A stretch of 64,000 bases of DNA from Xanthomonas sp. 3793 (GCF_024806835.1 NZ_JANTYU010000004.1:558001-622000); one strand, 5' to 3'. Positions 17,680 through 26,692 are shown, numbered from the stretch's first letter. Notes: generated by a model from the sequence alone, not told the origin. Made by a program: numbers and translations.

Positions 17680-18302
17680 CAGAACATAGCGAACGGTCGC
17701 CTGCGATGAGCGTCGTTTTTGTGTCAGCCGCATCTTGGTGGATGCGGTCAGCCGTCCAGGTCAAACGCTGAGTGGGTCGAGGGCGCGGTGCCCTCACCGC
17801 TCGCGGGACACGCCGTGAACCCACCCCCGGGAGCGATTGGCGCACCCATGCCGCCATCGCTCCTGCAAGCGGCGAGGACAACACAACGGACAGTTTGCGG
17901 ACTGTTTTTCGAAGCATGCACACCGACCATCTCGACTGGTCCTTGCCCGCCCACCGTCGCGGGACCTTACGCGGCATGGATGCCGCGTAAGAGCTTACAA
18001 GGACGTACTTGCAGCGTGTCCCGCGACGGTGGGCGGGCAAGGACCCTGCAGCCAAGCCGCAGATCAAGCACCCAGCAGCCCTGTAGCCCTATAGCCCTGC
18101 AACCAAGCCCCAGACCAGCCGCCCCGCAGTAGATCGGCATGAAGGAGTTTGTCAGACGCTCCTCGTCGCACACGCGTCGTCGCACTTGTGTAGCGGCGAA
18201 ATCGCTGCTCCGCGCATGCCGCATGGCCGGCGCAACCGTGTATCGCTCCACGGTTGCGCGCACGCCGGCAACCTGCGACACACCGCGTCCGGATAGACGG
18301 CC
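17680..18302. other. repeat-bearing intergenic region
   Basis: About 620 bp between a small gene and the end of the CLC gene. Its main content is the nested inverted repeat at 17938-18045, followed by a low-complexity stretch of AGCCCTGTAGCCCTATAGCCC type near 18075-18110. No credible gene is present. Confidence 0.55.
17938..18045. repeat. nested inverted repeat (dispersed Xanthomonas-type element)
   Basis: A perfect 28-bp inverted pair (17938-17965 and 18018-18045, beginning GGTCCTTGCCCGCC) encloses a second perfect 12-bp hairpin (CTTACGCGGCAT 17966-17977, inverse 17980-17991, 2-base loop). The whole unit would fold into a cruciform or a long double hairpin RNA. It resembles dispersed intergenic repeats of Xanthomonas genomes; that resemblance is from memory, whereas the symmetry is seen directly. 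Confidence 0.75.
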
Positions 18303-20102
18303 TCAGTCGTCGCCGCTGGCCCGCTCGCCCATCAGTTCGCGCTCGCGCTTTTCCAGCTCTTCGGCGTAGCGCTTGCGCACGAACCCTTCGGACAACACGC
18401 CCAGTACCCGGCGGCCGGTATCGATCACCGCCAGCTCGTCGGCCTGCGTCGCATCGAACACCTTCATGATCGCCACGATGTCGGTGTCTGCCAGCAATGC
18501 CGCGTCGCGATGTCTGGCGTAGTCGCTCACCGGCGCATCCGGCTGCACGTTGTCGGCATACAGCACTGCCAGCGGCACCACACCGGCATAGTAACCGGCC
18601 GCATCCTCCAGCACCACGCGCTGGGTCGACCCTAGCGGGAAACGGCGCCGGAACTCGCCCACGCTGATGTCCTGCGCGGTGTGGTTGGCATCCTTGCGCA
18701 TCATCTTGCCGGCCGACAGATTGCGCACCCAGCCCACATCGCGTGCGCTGCGGATGTTTTCGCCACGCAGATGCAGCCGCCAGGTCGAGAACGAATAGCC
18801 GAACACCTGCCGCACCACGGTATTGGCCACCAACACTGCCACCATCACCGCGCTGGCCAGTACAAAGTCGTGCGTGCCCTCCAGGATCAGCATCGCCATG
18901 GTCATCGGTGCGCCCACGATCGCGGCCGCCAGTGCGGCCATACCCACCAGCGATGCACTGGTGGCATCCACCACCGCCGCACCCAGCAAAAGGTTCACGC
19001 ATACGGCGAACAGGCTGCCGACCAACGAGCCCATGAACAGGGACGCGAAGAACAGCCCGCCCCGGAAGCCGAAACCCAGCGAAATGCCCGAGGCAATGCA
19101 CTTGAGCACCAACAGGGTGGCCAGCACCTGCACGGTGGTGCTGCTGGTCATATCCAGGTGCAGGGCACCATGGCCGGACGACAGCACCTGCGGCGAATAC
19201 ATCGCCAACGGAATCAGCAGCAACCCGCCGATGACCGGGCGGCCCCATAGCGGTAGATTGATGCGCCCCACGCCGCGTTCGATGCCGGCCACCAGGCGCA
19301 TCACGGCGATGCCGATCAACGCACACACCAGCCCCAGCGCGACGTAGATCGCGTAGTCGCGTGGCTGCAACTGGTAGGCCACCGCCGCCGGCAACGAGTA
19401 CGGCGCTGCGCCAAGCGCGCTGGCCATGAACGCGCCGGCCAAGGCCGCAGCCGCCACCGGCGCCAACGCCGACGGCGTGTAGGCGCCGATCACGATCTCG
19501 AACGCGTAGAACGCACCCGCCAGCGGTGCACCGAAGGCGCCGGCGATGGCGCCCGCCGCACCGGCGCCGACCAGCGTGCGCATGTCCGCACGGCGCACCC
19601 GCAGGATGCGACCGAGCTGCGAGCCGGCACCGGACCCCATCTGCGTATACGTCGCCTCCAACCCGACCGATGCGCCGAAGCCGTTGGACAGCAAGGTCTG
19701 CACCGCAACGATCAGGTTGTCGCGCATCGACATGCGCCCGCCGTGCAACGCATTGGCTTCCACCGCGTCCACCAGGGGCCGCTTGCGCCGTCGCGCCATC
19801 AACGCCACCAGACCCACCAGCAGCCCACCCAGCGGCAGCACCAGCAATTGCGTGGGAGTGATCGAGGTTGCCGTGCTGAGCCGCGCATCCGGCCCCAACC
19901 GGTACAGCCAGGCCTGCAACCCGTGCGCGATGCCGGCCTGCAACACCATCAATGCGGCGGCGACCAACCCGACCAGCGCAGCCAGACCGATAAACCACAG
20001 GTCGTTGGCACGCAACTGCCGACGCAACCAGTCGACGGGGCGACGCAGCTGCGCGGCAGTGGACGGCTGCGCAGCAAGGACATGGTGAGACGGTGGCTGC
20101 AT
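18303..20102 (-). CDS. CLC-family chloride channel/transporter with CBS region
   Basis: The protein is about 599 residues with ten or more transmembrane segments, from LWFIGLAALVGLVAAALMVLQAGIAHG onward. CLC hallmarks are divergent: SVGLEATYTQMGSG occupies the place of GREGP and GFRGGLFFASLFMGS that of GxFxP. The C-terminal ~130 residues form a CBS-like cytoplasmic pair (DTDIVAIMKVFDATQADELAVIDTGRRVLGV) ending in a charged helix. It probably moves Cl- or another anion across the inner membrane. The start is uncertain: ATG 20102 is used, 20168 is possible. Confidence 0.82.
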   Translation of the reverse strand: MQPPSHHVLAAQPSTAAQLRRPVDWLRRQLRANDLWFIGLAALVGLVAAALMVLQAGIAHGLQAWLYRLGPDARLSTATSITPTQLLVLPLGGLLVGLVALMARRRKRPLVDAVEANALHGGRMSMRDNLIVAVQTLLSNGFGASVGLEATYTQMGSGAGSQLGRILRVRRADMRTLVGAGAAGAIAGAFGAPLAGAFYAFEIVIGAYTPSALAPVAAAALAGAFMASALGAAPYSLPAAVAYQLQPRDYAIYVALGLVCALIGIAVMRLVAGIERGVGRINLPLWGRPVIGGLLLIPLAMYSPQVLSSGHGALHLDMTSSTTVQVLATLLVLKCIASGISLGFGFRGGLFFASLFMGSLVGSLFAVCVNLLLGAAVVDATSASLVGMAALAAAIVGAPMTMAMLILEGTHDFVLASAVMVAVLVANTVVRQVFGYSFSTWRLHLRGENIRSARDVGWVRNLSAGKMMRKDANHTAQDISVGEFRRRFPLGSTQRVVLEDAAGYYAGVVPLAVLYADNVQPDAPVSDYARHRDAALLADTDIVAIMKVFDATQADELAVIDTGRRVLGVLSEGFVRKRYAEELEKRERELMGERASGDD

Positions 20103-20341
20103 GGCGCTAAGCGGGACTGGATCAGCACGCCGGAAGTGGCGACGTCGGCTGTGGAAGCTAGTGTGCATCAGCTCTGCTGACCTGATCCAATCCGCCAGCG
20201 ACAGCGCCGCCGTCTGCGGCGCCCTGGATGCGTGACGGCCCTGCGCCGCACGCTGGGTTGCTAGAGTCGGCGCTGGCAGCGCGTGGCGACGATCCATGCC
20301 GACGCCCTGCAGCAGTGTTCGCCAGACAACAAGGGGCCTCG

Positions 20342-20890
20342 ATGTTCAAGCTGCTGCTGGTCGTGATGGTGATCGAAGGCGTTCTGTCGATCAGCTGGAA
20401 CCGCCTGTACTTCGGATGGGGACTGCCGGTGTTCCGGCGCCGGATTCCGGCAAGCCGTCAGGCACTGGACTGTTTTTCACTGGCGCAGGTGGAACATGCG
20501 CTCGAGCAGTCGCGCTGGCCGGAGCTGAGATTCCATCCGTTATCCGGGCACGTCTACGCGTTTCGCGAGACGTTTCTGGTGATCGTCGGCCCGGTGTACC
20601 CACCGATCATGCGCGGGCGCATCGCGGTCGACCGCAGACAGCGCGAAATCACGATCACCGGCGACTGCAGCTGGACCGTGGTGTATGCGACGGTTGGAAT
20701 CCTGGTTCCCGCAGCCATCGTCATGCCGGGCGTGACACTGATGTTCGCGGCCCTGCTCGGGGTGGCGTATCTGCTCCAACGCAGACGTTTCATCGATGTC
20801 GAAACCGCCGTACGGACGCTGCTGCAGAACACCACCACTGCGCTCATCCCACGCGCACCCGACGCATCCAGGCGCGCATCGCGGCAATGA
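20342..20890 (+). CDS. hypothetical membrane protein (182 aa)
   Basis: The product starts MFKLLLVVMVIEGVLSISW, a membrane segment or uncleaved anchor, and has a second hydrophobic segment pair around residues 120-150 (VVYATVGILVPAAIVMPGVTL). A basic tail follows. An AAGGGG RBS lies 7 bp before the ATG. No family is recognised; it is probably an inner-membrane protein. It is transcribed divergently from the CLC gene. Confidence 0.65.
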   Translation: MFKLLLVVMVIEGVLSISWNRLYFGWGLPVFRRRIPASRQALDCFSLAQVEHALEQSRWPELRFHPLSGHVYAFRETFLVIVGPVYPPIMRGRIAVDRRQREITITGDCSWTVVYATVGILVPAAIVMPGVTLMFAALLGVAYLLQRRRFIDVETAVRTLLQNTTTALIPRAPDASRRASRQ

Positions 20891-20920
20891 CAGCTGCCGC
20901 GCGCAGCGTCTTGCCGTGCA

Positions 20921-21697
20921 TCACTCCACCGGGCACAGCGGCGTTTCGTCGGGCCGTAGCGTGAGCACACGCACGCCGCTGCGGGTCACCGCCACCGTGT
21001 GCTCGAACTGCGCCGACAACTTGCCATCGCGGGTGTATACCGGCCACTGATCAGGCTGCGAACGGATCGCCGCACGGCCCTGATTGATCATCGGTTCGAT
21101 GGTGAACACCATGCCTTCCTGCAGCGCCAGGCCGGTGCCGGCATGGCCGTAGTGCAGGATCTGCGGATCTTCATGCATCTCACGGCCGATCCCGTGGCCG
21201 CAGTACTCCTTGACCACACTGTAGCCGTGGTCGCGCGCATGCCGCGCAATCGCATGCCCGATATCGCCCAGCCGCGCACCCGGCCGTACTGCGGCAATGC
21301 CTTTCCACATTGCCTGATACGCGGTCTGCACCAGCCGTCGCGCCGGGTAGGTCACCTCGCCCACCAGATACGTCGTGCTGGAGTCGGCGATAAAGCCATT
21401 CTTTTCCAGCGTGATATCCAGATTGACGATCTGCCCGCTGCGCAACACATCGTCCGCCGACGGCACACCGTGGCAGACCACATCGTCGATCGAGGCATTG
21501 AGCACGAATTCGAACCCGTATTGCCCCTTGCTTGCAGGCCGTGCGGCGAGCTCATCGACAATCATGCGTTCGACAAAGGCATTGAGCTCCAGCGTGCCGC
21601 GCCCTTCCAGCGGCAGCCGATCCAGCGCATGGAACACCTGCGCAAGAAGCTGCCCGGAGACCGCCATCAATGCGATCTCATCCGGGTGCTTGATCAT
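20921..21697 (-). CDS. map: type I methionine aminopeptidase
   Basis: The 258-residue enzyme removes the N-terminal Met from nascent proteins using two metal ions. Metal and catalytic motifs are all visible: DDVVCHGVPS (His), LDITLEKNGFIADSS (first Asp pair region), GHGIGREMHEDPQI (His) and MVFTIEPMIN (Glu), with a final Glu in QFEHT. The ATG overlaps the TGA of the ParD-like gene by 4 bp, which fixes the start and couples the two. A separate housekeeping map gene normally sits near rpsB elsewhere in the chromosome, so this is probably a second copy (inference). Confidence 0.93.
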   Translation of the reverse strand: MIKHPDEIALMAVSGQLLAQVFHALDRLPLEGRGTLELNAFVERMIVDELAARPASKGQYGFEFVLNASIDDVVCHGVPSADDVLRSGQIVNLDITLEKNGFIADSSTTYLVGEVTYPARRLVQTAYQAMWKGIAAVRPGARLGDIGHAIARHARDHGYSVVKEYCGHGIGREMHEDPQILHYGHAGTGLALQEGMVFTIEPMINQGRAAIRSQPDQWPVYTRDGKLSAQFEHTVAVTRSGVRVLTLRPDETPLCPVE

Positions 21698-21921
21698 GCG
21701 CGCCCTGGTTTTGCGGTGTGCGGTTTCAAGGCTTGTGGCCTCACCCCCGCCGCTCGCAGCTCCTGCGCCACGATGTCCTGGAATGAGCAGTCCGGATGCA
21801 TCTCGCACAACATGCCCACCTTGATCCAGAAGTTGGCCTGCGCATTGATCGACCGGCTGGTGACGGTACAGGCGCGCCGCAGTTGATCGTGCAGGTCGTC
21901 ATCGATATTGACGATGCCCAT
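21694..21921 (-). CDS. ParD-like antitoxin-type protein
   Basis: The 75-residue protein begins MGIVNIDDDLHDQLRRACTV, the ribbon-helix-helix opening of ParD-like DNA-binding antitoxins, followed by helices (SINAQANFWIKVGMLCEMHP) and a basic tail. In place of a ParE toxin, the coupled downstream gene is a methionine aminopeptidase (ATGA overlap). The promoter has an AT-rich palindrome that a ribbon-helix-helix protein could bind. Function is inferred as autorepressor; whether the pair is a toxin-antitoxin module is not known. Confidence 0.78.
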   Translation of the reverse strand: MGIVNIDDDLHDQLRRACTVTSRSINAQANFWIKVGMLCEMHPDCSFQDIVAQELRAAGVRPQALKPHTAKPGRA

Positions 21922-21942
21922 GGTGGCTCCTGGTGTGTTGTG

Positions 21943-21974
21943 GAATATACACATCGTATACGAACCGTATATTC
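21943..21974. promoter_or_regulatory. palindromic operator upstream of ParD-like gene
   Basis: GAATATAC (21943-21950) and GTATATTC (21967-21974) form a perfect 8-bp dyad, with a second palindrome CGTATACG (21955-21962) inside it. The site starts 22 bp upstream of the ParD-like ATG in an AT-rich island within a GC-rich genome, so it probably overlaps the promoter and serves autoregulation. Confidence 0.65.
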
Positions 21975-22175
21975 GACGACAAGCAGCCGGTAGCACACGC
22001 AGGCGGTGCAGCTTGCTGGCGCCGCTCCGGCCACCCACTGCCCGCTGTCAGATTGGTCGATGTGCGCACTGCTGGCTGTTTCAGGCTTGCAGCCGTCGGT
22101 GCCTCAATCGTTGCAACCGCGCCAGCCATCGCCCGCACCTGCGCACGGCGCCCTGGCGCGACGCACAACGTCGAC

Positions 22176-22574
22176 TCAGGACTTGGCGAGCGGGCAGCCA
22201 GCCGCAATCTCCCGCATGCTCATTGCAACGCCATCCTTGGGTTGCGTCACCGCGACGGTTTCCACTGGCACCGACTCGCCCCATTCGCGCAAGGCATCGA
22301 AGACGCCGCGCAGCCCTTCACCCAGTGGCGTGAGTTCATAGACCACGCGCGGCGGCGTCTGCGCATACGCGGTGCGCACCACCAGACCGGAGGCCTCAAA
22401 CTGCCGCAGGCGGCTGGTCAACGTATGGGCGCTGATGCCCTGCAATGCCTGCCGAAGTTCGCTGAACCGGCGCGGCCCCGCAAGCAGCTCGCGCACGATC
22501 AGCGACGCCCATGGGCCCTCCAGCAGCTGGAAAAAACGCGCGACACCACAACACGGAGCGTTTGACGTTTCCAT
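22176..22574 (-). CDS. HxlR-family transcriptional regulator
   Basis: The 132-residue protein is a single winged helix of the HxlR type: GPWASLIVRELLAGPRRFSEL, then the recognition region GISAHTLTSRLRQFEASGLV and the wing RVVYELTPLGEGL. The N-terminal CC pair (residues 8-9) could be redox-sensing, as in some HxlR members, but that is a guess. No obvious divergent target is adjacent. Confidence 0.9.
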   Translation of the reverse strand: METSNAPCCGVARFFQLLEGPWASLIVRELLAGPRRFSELRQALQGISAHTLTSRLRQFEASGLVVRTAYAQTPPRVVYELTPLGEGLRGVFDALREWGESVPVETVAVTQPKDGVAMSMREIAAGCPLAKS

Positions 22575-22801
22575 TGGCTAGCTGATCCTGGCAGTGAACG
22601 GCCGGTGGCCGCATCGAAGGTGGTGGTGCTGGCGCATTGATTTTCCACTGAGGCGATTTGGAGAAACCGACAACACGACTGTGCTCACCGCCAGGTGGGC
22701 GCGGCCGGTGCCCGGTGCGGCATGTACCACGCGTACACGCCAGTTCCGCCACGCCGTCCACAGCCACCGGACGACTGCGCGCGACGCTTTGTTAGCCGCT
22801 C

Positions 22802-23347
22802 TCAGTGCATATGCCGGTCATGCGATTGCGCATCGGGCGCCGATGCGCCCATCGGACGAACGTCGAAATGCACCTCGACGCGCGGCGCATGCTCGAACAC
22901 CAGCGTGGCCACCACCGGCTTGCCTTGTTCGAATGGCGCAGCCGGCGCGATGAACATCAAATGCGTCCCGCCTGTCCCCAGCACCACGTCCTTGCCCGGC
23001 GGCAGGACCAGCCCCTGCTCGAGATGGCGCATCTTCATGACGCCAGCATCCATCGTCATCTCATGGATTTCGACCTGTGCGCTGGCCGGCGATTCCACCG
23101 CCACCAGACGATCCGGCGTTGCCGCCTGGTTGCGCAAGGTGAGGTAGCCGCCCGCCACCGGCGCGCCCGGCGGCGTTGCGCGCGACCACGCCCCGCTCGC
23201 CACCACCACAGGAGCAGCCGCCGGCGCCACGGTCGAAACAGAGGCCGCGGCCGTCGGCGCCGGGTTGGCCTCGGGCGCAGCCGTGCGCTCACAAGCCACC
23301 ATCGACAAGGCAGACAACGCACTCACCAGCAGCAGATGCAATTTCAT
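22802..23347 (-). CDS. periplasmic copper chaperone PCu(A)C
   Basis: The 181-residue protein has a lipoprotein-like leader (MKLHLLLVSALSALSMVAC, lipobox-like SMVAC) and an Ala/Pro linker. The DUF461/PCu(A)C domain has copper ligands in the pattern H-x-M (EIHEMTMD), M-K-M and H-L-M (GGTHLMF). It would pass Cu(I) to the CuA site of cytochrome oxidase, commonly together with a SCO protein, which is encoded 99 bp upstream on the same strand. RBS GGAGAACGAA precedes the ATG. Confidence 0.9.
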   Translation of the reverse strand: MKLHLLLVSALSALSMVACERTAAPEANPAPTAAASVSTVAPAAAPVVVASGAWSRATPPGAPVAGGYLTLRNQAATPDRLVAVESPASAQVEIHEMTMDAGVMKMRHLEQGLVLPPGKDVVLGTGGTHLMFIAPAAPFEQGKPVVATLVFEHAPRVEVHFDVRPMGASAPDAQSHDRHMH

Positions 23348-23446
23348 TTCGTTCTCCTTGGGTCGAGCCGTGCGGGCGCCACGGCGCCGTGCATAGCGGT
23401 CATCGACGTTGATCATCGGGAAGCCGGCAGCGCGCTCTGAGGTCAG

Positions 23447-24049
23447 TCAGAGCACCTGCCGGATATCGTGCACAACCGAGTCCACCGTCTGCTCGTGGGC
23501 CAGGCCCACGCGCAGCTGTCCATCGCGATCGAAGAGAAAACTGCGCGTGGAGTGATCGATGGTGTACGTCGGCCCCATCGGCACTTTCGCATAGCTCACT
23601 TTCAAATTGCCCGCCGCCACCCGGATTTCGCCTTCGCTACCGGTCAAGCCGATAAAGTCCGGATCGAACGCCTTCACGTAGGTCCTGAGCACGTTGGGTG
23701 TATCGCGTTGCGGGTCCAGCGTGGCGAACGCGAACTGCACCTTGGCGGCATCCGCACCCAGCTTGCGCTTGACCTGCGCCGCACGCGCCAGCGTCGTCGG
23801 GCACACATCCGGGCAATGGGTGAAACCGAAGAACAGCACCAGGGCCTTGCCACGGAAACTGCGTAACGGCCGCGGCGCGCCTTCGGTGTCGTAGAGGTAA
23901 AAATCCATTCCGCGCGCCATCGGGCTGAGGTCTGCGCCATCGGGAGCGAACCCGCTGCCCCGTTGCCCACAGCCCGCCAGCACGCAGACCAGGCACCCCA
24001 GCATCACCTGCGACAGTCCTCGCTTCCACACCGATCGCAGCGTTTGCAT
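23447..24049 (-). CDS. SCO1/SenC family copper protein
   Basis: The 200-residue protein has an N-terminal lipoprotein-type leader (VMLGCLVCVLAGCGQRG). Its thioredoxin-like SCO domain shows the copper-binding FTHCPDVCP motif and the distal His in YTIDHSTRSF. SCO proteins assemble the CuA centre of cytochrome c oxidase or act as periplasmic thiol reductases. GGGAG lies 5 bp before the ATG at 24049; an ATG at 24061 is the alternative. It forms a copper-delivery pair with the PCu(A)C gene. Confidence 0.9.
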   Translation of the reverse strand: MQTLRSVWKRGLSQVMLGCLVCVLAGCGQRGSGFAPDGADLSPMARGMDFYLYDTEGAPRPLRSFRGKALVLFFGFTHCPDVCPTTLARAAQVKRKLGADAAKVQFAFATLDPQRDTPNVLRTYVKAFDPDFIGLTGSEGEIRVAAGNLKVSYAKVPMGPTYTIDHSTRSFLFDRDGQLRVGLAHEQTVDSVVHDIRQVL

Positions 24050-24093
24050 GCGGACTCCCATCCTTCCGCGCGGAGTGGCATTGCGCATGCCGT

Positions 24094-24309
24094 TCACCGC
24101 TGATCCTGCAGTTGTACGCCAACTGCCTGATCGCAGCTGTCCAGGTTCGATGCATCTTCGCTCGAAACGGCTCGACACCGGTATTGCGGTTCGCCCGCCG
24201 CAAGCCTGCGCATCTGCGCGGGGGTCATCAGCGCCAGTGTCGGCACCAGCGTCACAAGGGCAAGGCAAGGCGTCGCCGCCGCGCGGGGCGGCAAGGCTAA
24301 GTACGTCAT
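24094..24309 (-). CDS. possible small secreted protein (71 aa)
   Basis: A frame on the same strand as its neighbours starts MTYLALPPRAAATPCLALVTL, resembling a signal or anchor segment, and continues with a short charged tail with cysteines. GGAG sits about 9 bp before the ATG. It lies between DUF2946 and SCO genes, where a copper-related small protein would fit, but there is no recognisable domain and it may be spurious. Confidence 0.3.
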   Translation of the reverse strand: MTYLALPPRAAATPCLALVTLVPTLALMTPAQMRRLAAGEPQYRCRAVSSEDASNLDSCDQAVGVQLQDQR

Positions 24310-24371
24310 CTACACGCTCCAGAACATCTAACGTCACACCCGCTGACGGATGCGGCTCCACACACGATGTT

Positions 24372-24800
24372 TCAGGCCAATCGCGGTGGACCGCGTGGCG
24401 CGTGTGCCCACCAGCGTGCCGCGATGGGAGACGCAACGGCAAGGCGCTCGACCGCAAGCCGGCTCCGACTCAGCGCCCAGAGCAGGCAGACCATCAGCAG
24501 CCAGGGCAGCAGCCGCGCGGCGAGCAGGCAGTAATCGCAGGCGAACCCATGGCCACCGTCGGCATGGCGCAGGTCCTGCCTGTCGCCCAGCCATCGCTCG
24601 GCTGTCGCGGCCTGCACGTCTGCCGAGCGCTGCGCCGCGTGTGCCTTGCCACCCACGGCATCGAGCGCCTCGCCAGCTTGCAAGGTCTGGCTATGACAGA
24701 GCGGCCCGTCCAGAACGCTGGCGGCGTTCTCGAGCGTACGGCTTACCAACGGCGCGATCAGCAACAGCAGCAGCGCCAGGCAAGCGAGGCGCTGCATCAT
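24372..24800 (-). CDS. DUF2946 family protein
   Basis: The 142-residue protein starts with a leader (MMQRLACLALLLLLIAPLVS). It has a central FACDYCLLAARLLPWL segment whose CxxC-type cysteines with the preceding HADGGHG are the signature of DUF2946, a family found in copper-homeostasis and TonB-receptor clusters. A transmembrane helix follows (LLPWLLMVCLLWALS). It heads the copper-related genes on this strand. The exact role is unknown. Confidence 0.75.
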   Translation of the reverse strand: MMQRLACLALLLLLIAPLVSRTLENAASVLDGPLCHSQTLQAGEALDAVGGKAHAAQRSADVQAATAERWLGDRQDLRHADGGHGFACDYCLLAARLLPWLLMVCLLWALSRSRLAVERLAVASPIAARWWAHAPRGPPRLA

Positions 24801-25004
24801 GCTGAACAAGGGCGAGGAAGGTAAGCGCACCGGCAAAGTGTAATGAAAAAACGCCACGCCACCTGCGACGCTTCGTCGCAGCCGGACACCCGGGTTCGCG
24901 CGGTGATGCGCTGGATGTGGTGCGCACCGCATCCGGGCCCGGCGCAACCCGCGCAGCAATCGGCCTGCACCATCGGTACCTGTCGCCAGATGCGCGCCGC
25001 TGGC

Positions 25005-25550
25005 TCACTGACCCTGCAGGTACTCCCGCGTGGATCGCACCGCCGCATAGCCAAACTCAAACGCGGCCATCATTGCCGCGTGCACGTGGGCCGCCGGCAC
25101 CTTGGTGCCATCGAAGTGCAGATCCATCGTGGCGCAGGCATCGTGCAGCACCGTCACCGTATAGCCCAGGTCGGCGGCAGCGCGCACGCAGGCATCCACG
25201 CACATGTGGCTCATCGCACCGACAATCACCACGTCCGTCACGCCGTGCTGCTGCAGCTGCTGCGCAAGCGGCGTCTCGCGAAAGGCGTTGACGTGCCGCT
25301 TGACGATGACCGCTTCGCCGTCCTGTGGCGCAACCGCATCATGGAGCTGCGCGCCTTGCGAACCGGCCACCAGGAACGGGGCATCCGCAGCCGCCTCGTG
25401 ACGCACATGCAGTACCGCAACGCCCGTGTCGCGCGCATTGGCGATCACCGCCAATGCATTCGCTGCGGCGGCCTCGATGCCGCTCAGCGGCAGCTTGCCG
25501 CCGGGGAAATAGTCGTTCTGCAGATCGATGACGATGACCGCCTTGCGCAT
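25005..25550 (-). CDS. cysteine hydrolase (isochorismatase family)
   Basis: The 181-residue enzyme has the isochorismatase-like fold with the Asp-Lys-Cys triad: VIDLQNDYFPGG (D), IVKRHVNAF (K) and GAMSHMCVDACVR (C). Such proteins hydrolyse amides such as nicotinamide or related small molecules; the substrate cannot be read from the sequence. RBS GAGAAGCACC supports ATG 25550 over a start eight codons upstream. It follows a GlxA-type regulator on the same strand (149 bp apart), so it may be its target. Confidence 0.87.
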   Translation of the reverse strand: MRKAVIVIDLQNDYFPGGKLPLSGIEAAAANALAVIANARDTGVAVLHVRHEAAADAPFLVAGSQGAQLHDAVAPQDGEAVIVKRHVNAFRETPLAQQLQQHGVTDVVIVGAMSHMCVDACVRAAADLGYTVTVLHDACATMDLHFDGTKVPAAHVHAAMMAAFEFGYAAVRSTREYLQGQ

Positions 25551-25699
25551 GGTGCTTCTCGTGTTGAATGCCATGCATCAGCATGCGCCGGCACTGTCGT
25601 CACGACGAGTGGCGCCGCCGACATCACCGGTCCTGCAGCGACATTTCACCACCGCTAGGCGTGTTGGCCGCGCCCCGGAGAAGAAGATGACCGGCAAGT

Positions 25700-26692
25700 T
25701 CAGCTCCCCACGGCACGGCTTGCACCCGCAAAGCGCTGCCGATAGTCGCTGGGCGACAGCCCAAGAATGCGCTTGAATACTTTGCGAAATGCCGCCGCCT
25801 CCTGGTAGCCGACCTCCCAGGCAATCGCGTCGATGGTCATGGCATCGGCTTCCAGCAACGCACGCGCCCGGCCGACACGAAGCCGCTGGCCGTACTCGGT
25901 GCTGGTCATGCCGGTGGCCTTCTGGAAGCGACGCAAAAAGGTGCGCGTTTCCAACCCCGCCAGTGCCGCCAGACTGCTCAGCGCCACCTCCTGCGCACCG
26001 GTCTCCTGCAGCCAGTGCTGTACCCGCAGGATGGCCGCATCGCCATGCGTCAATCGCGGCGAAAACACGCTGTAGTAGCGCTGCTGCCGGCCCGGCGGGT
26101 CGACCAGCAGCACCCGCGCGGTTTCCAGCATGATCGCCGGCCCCAGCAGGCGGTCCACCAGCCGCAGGCCCAGATCGGTCCACGACATCACGCCACCGGC
26201 GGACATGACATCGCCCTCGTCGATCAGCATCTGGTCCGAGTCCACCTGGATCGCCGGAAAGCGCTGCTGCAGCGCCGCTGCATGCAGCCAGTGGGTGGTC
26301 ATGCGACGTCCGTCCATGATGCCGGTGCCGGCCAGCAGAAACGCCCCCGCGCATACCGAGCACAGCATCGCGCCCTGCGCATGCTGCACGCGTAGCCAAT
26401 CGATCAGGCTGGCGTTGCGCTCGTGGGCCGGCGCATCGCCCAGGCTGGGCGGCAGGATCAACGCACACAGGCGCGCACCGGCATGCGTATCGCTCTCGAA
26501 CACACGCGACGGCACGGCGGTGGGCGTTGCCTGCCGCCAATGCGTGACCCGGATCGCCGCGCCCTCCGCTGCACCGCTGGCGTCCGCGAGCCTGTTGGCC
26601 ACCGCAAACAGATCGGTCAGGCCAAGCACGGCCGCCTGCTGCGCATCGGCATACAGCACCACGCCCACCTCGATCCCCTGCCTGGCCGTCAT
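25700..26692 (-). CDS. GlxA-type AraC-family regulator with DJ-1/PfpI domain
   Basis: The 330-residue protein joins an N-terminal DJ-1/PfpI amidotransferase-like domain (about 1-190, nucleophile elbow CSVCAGAFLLAGTG) to a C-terminal AraC double helix-turn-helix (about 220-320, AIAWEVGYQEAAAFRKVFKR). GGAGAACGAG precedes ATG 26692. It is divergent from the NmrA-like gene with about 120 bp between and upstream of the cysteine hydrolase, so it may control either. Confidence 0.88.
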   Translation of the reverse strand: MTARQGIEVGVVLYADAQQAAVLGLTDLFAVANRLADASGAAEGAAIRVTHWRQATPTAVPSRVFESDTHAGARLCALILPPSLGDAPAHERNASLIDWLRVQHAQGAMLCSVCAGAFLLAGTGIMDGRRMTTHWLHAAALQQRFPAIQVDSDQMLIDEGDVMSAGGVMSWTDLGLRLVDRLLGPAIMLETARVLLVDPPGRQQRYYSVFSPRLTHGDAAILRVQHWLQETGAQEVALSSLAALAGLETRTFLRRFQKATGMTSTEYGQRLRVGRARALLEADAMTIDAIAWEVGYQEAAAFRKVFKRILGLSPSDYRQRFAGASRAVGS

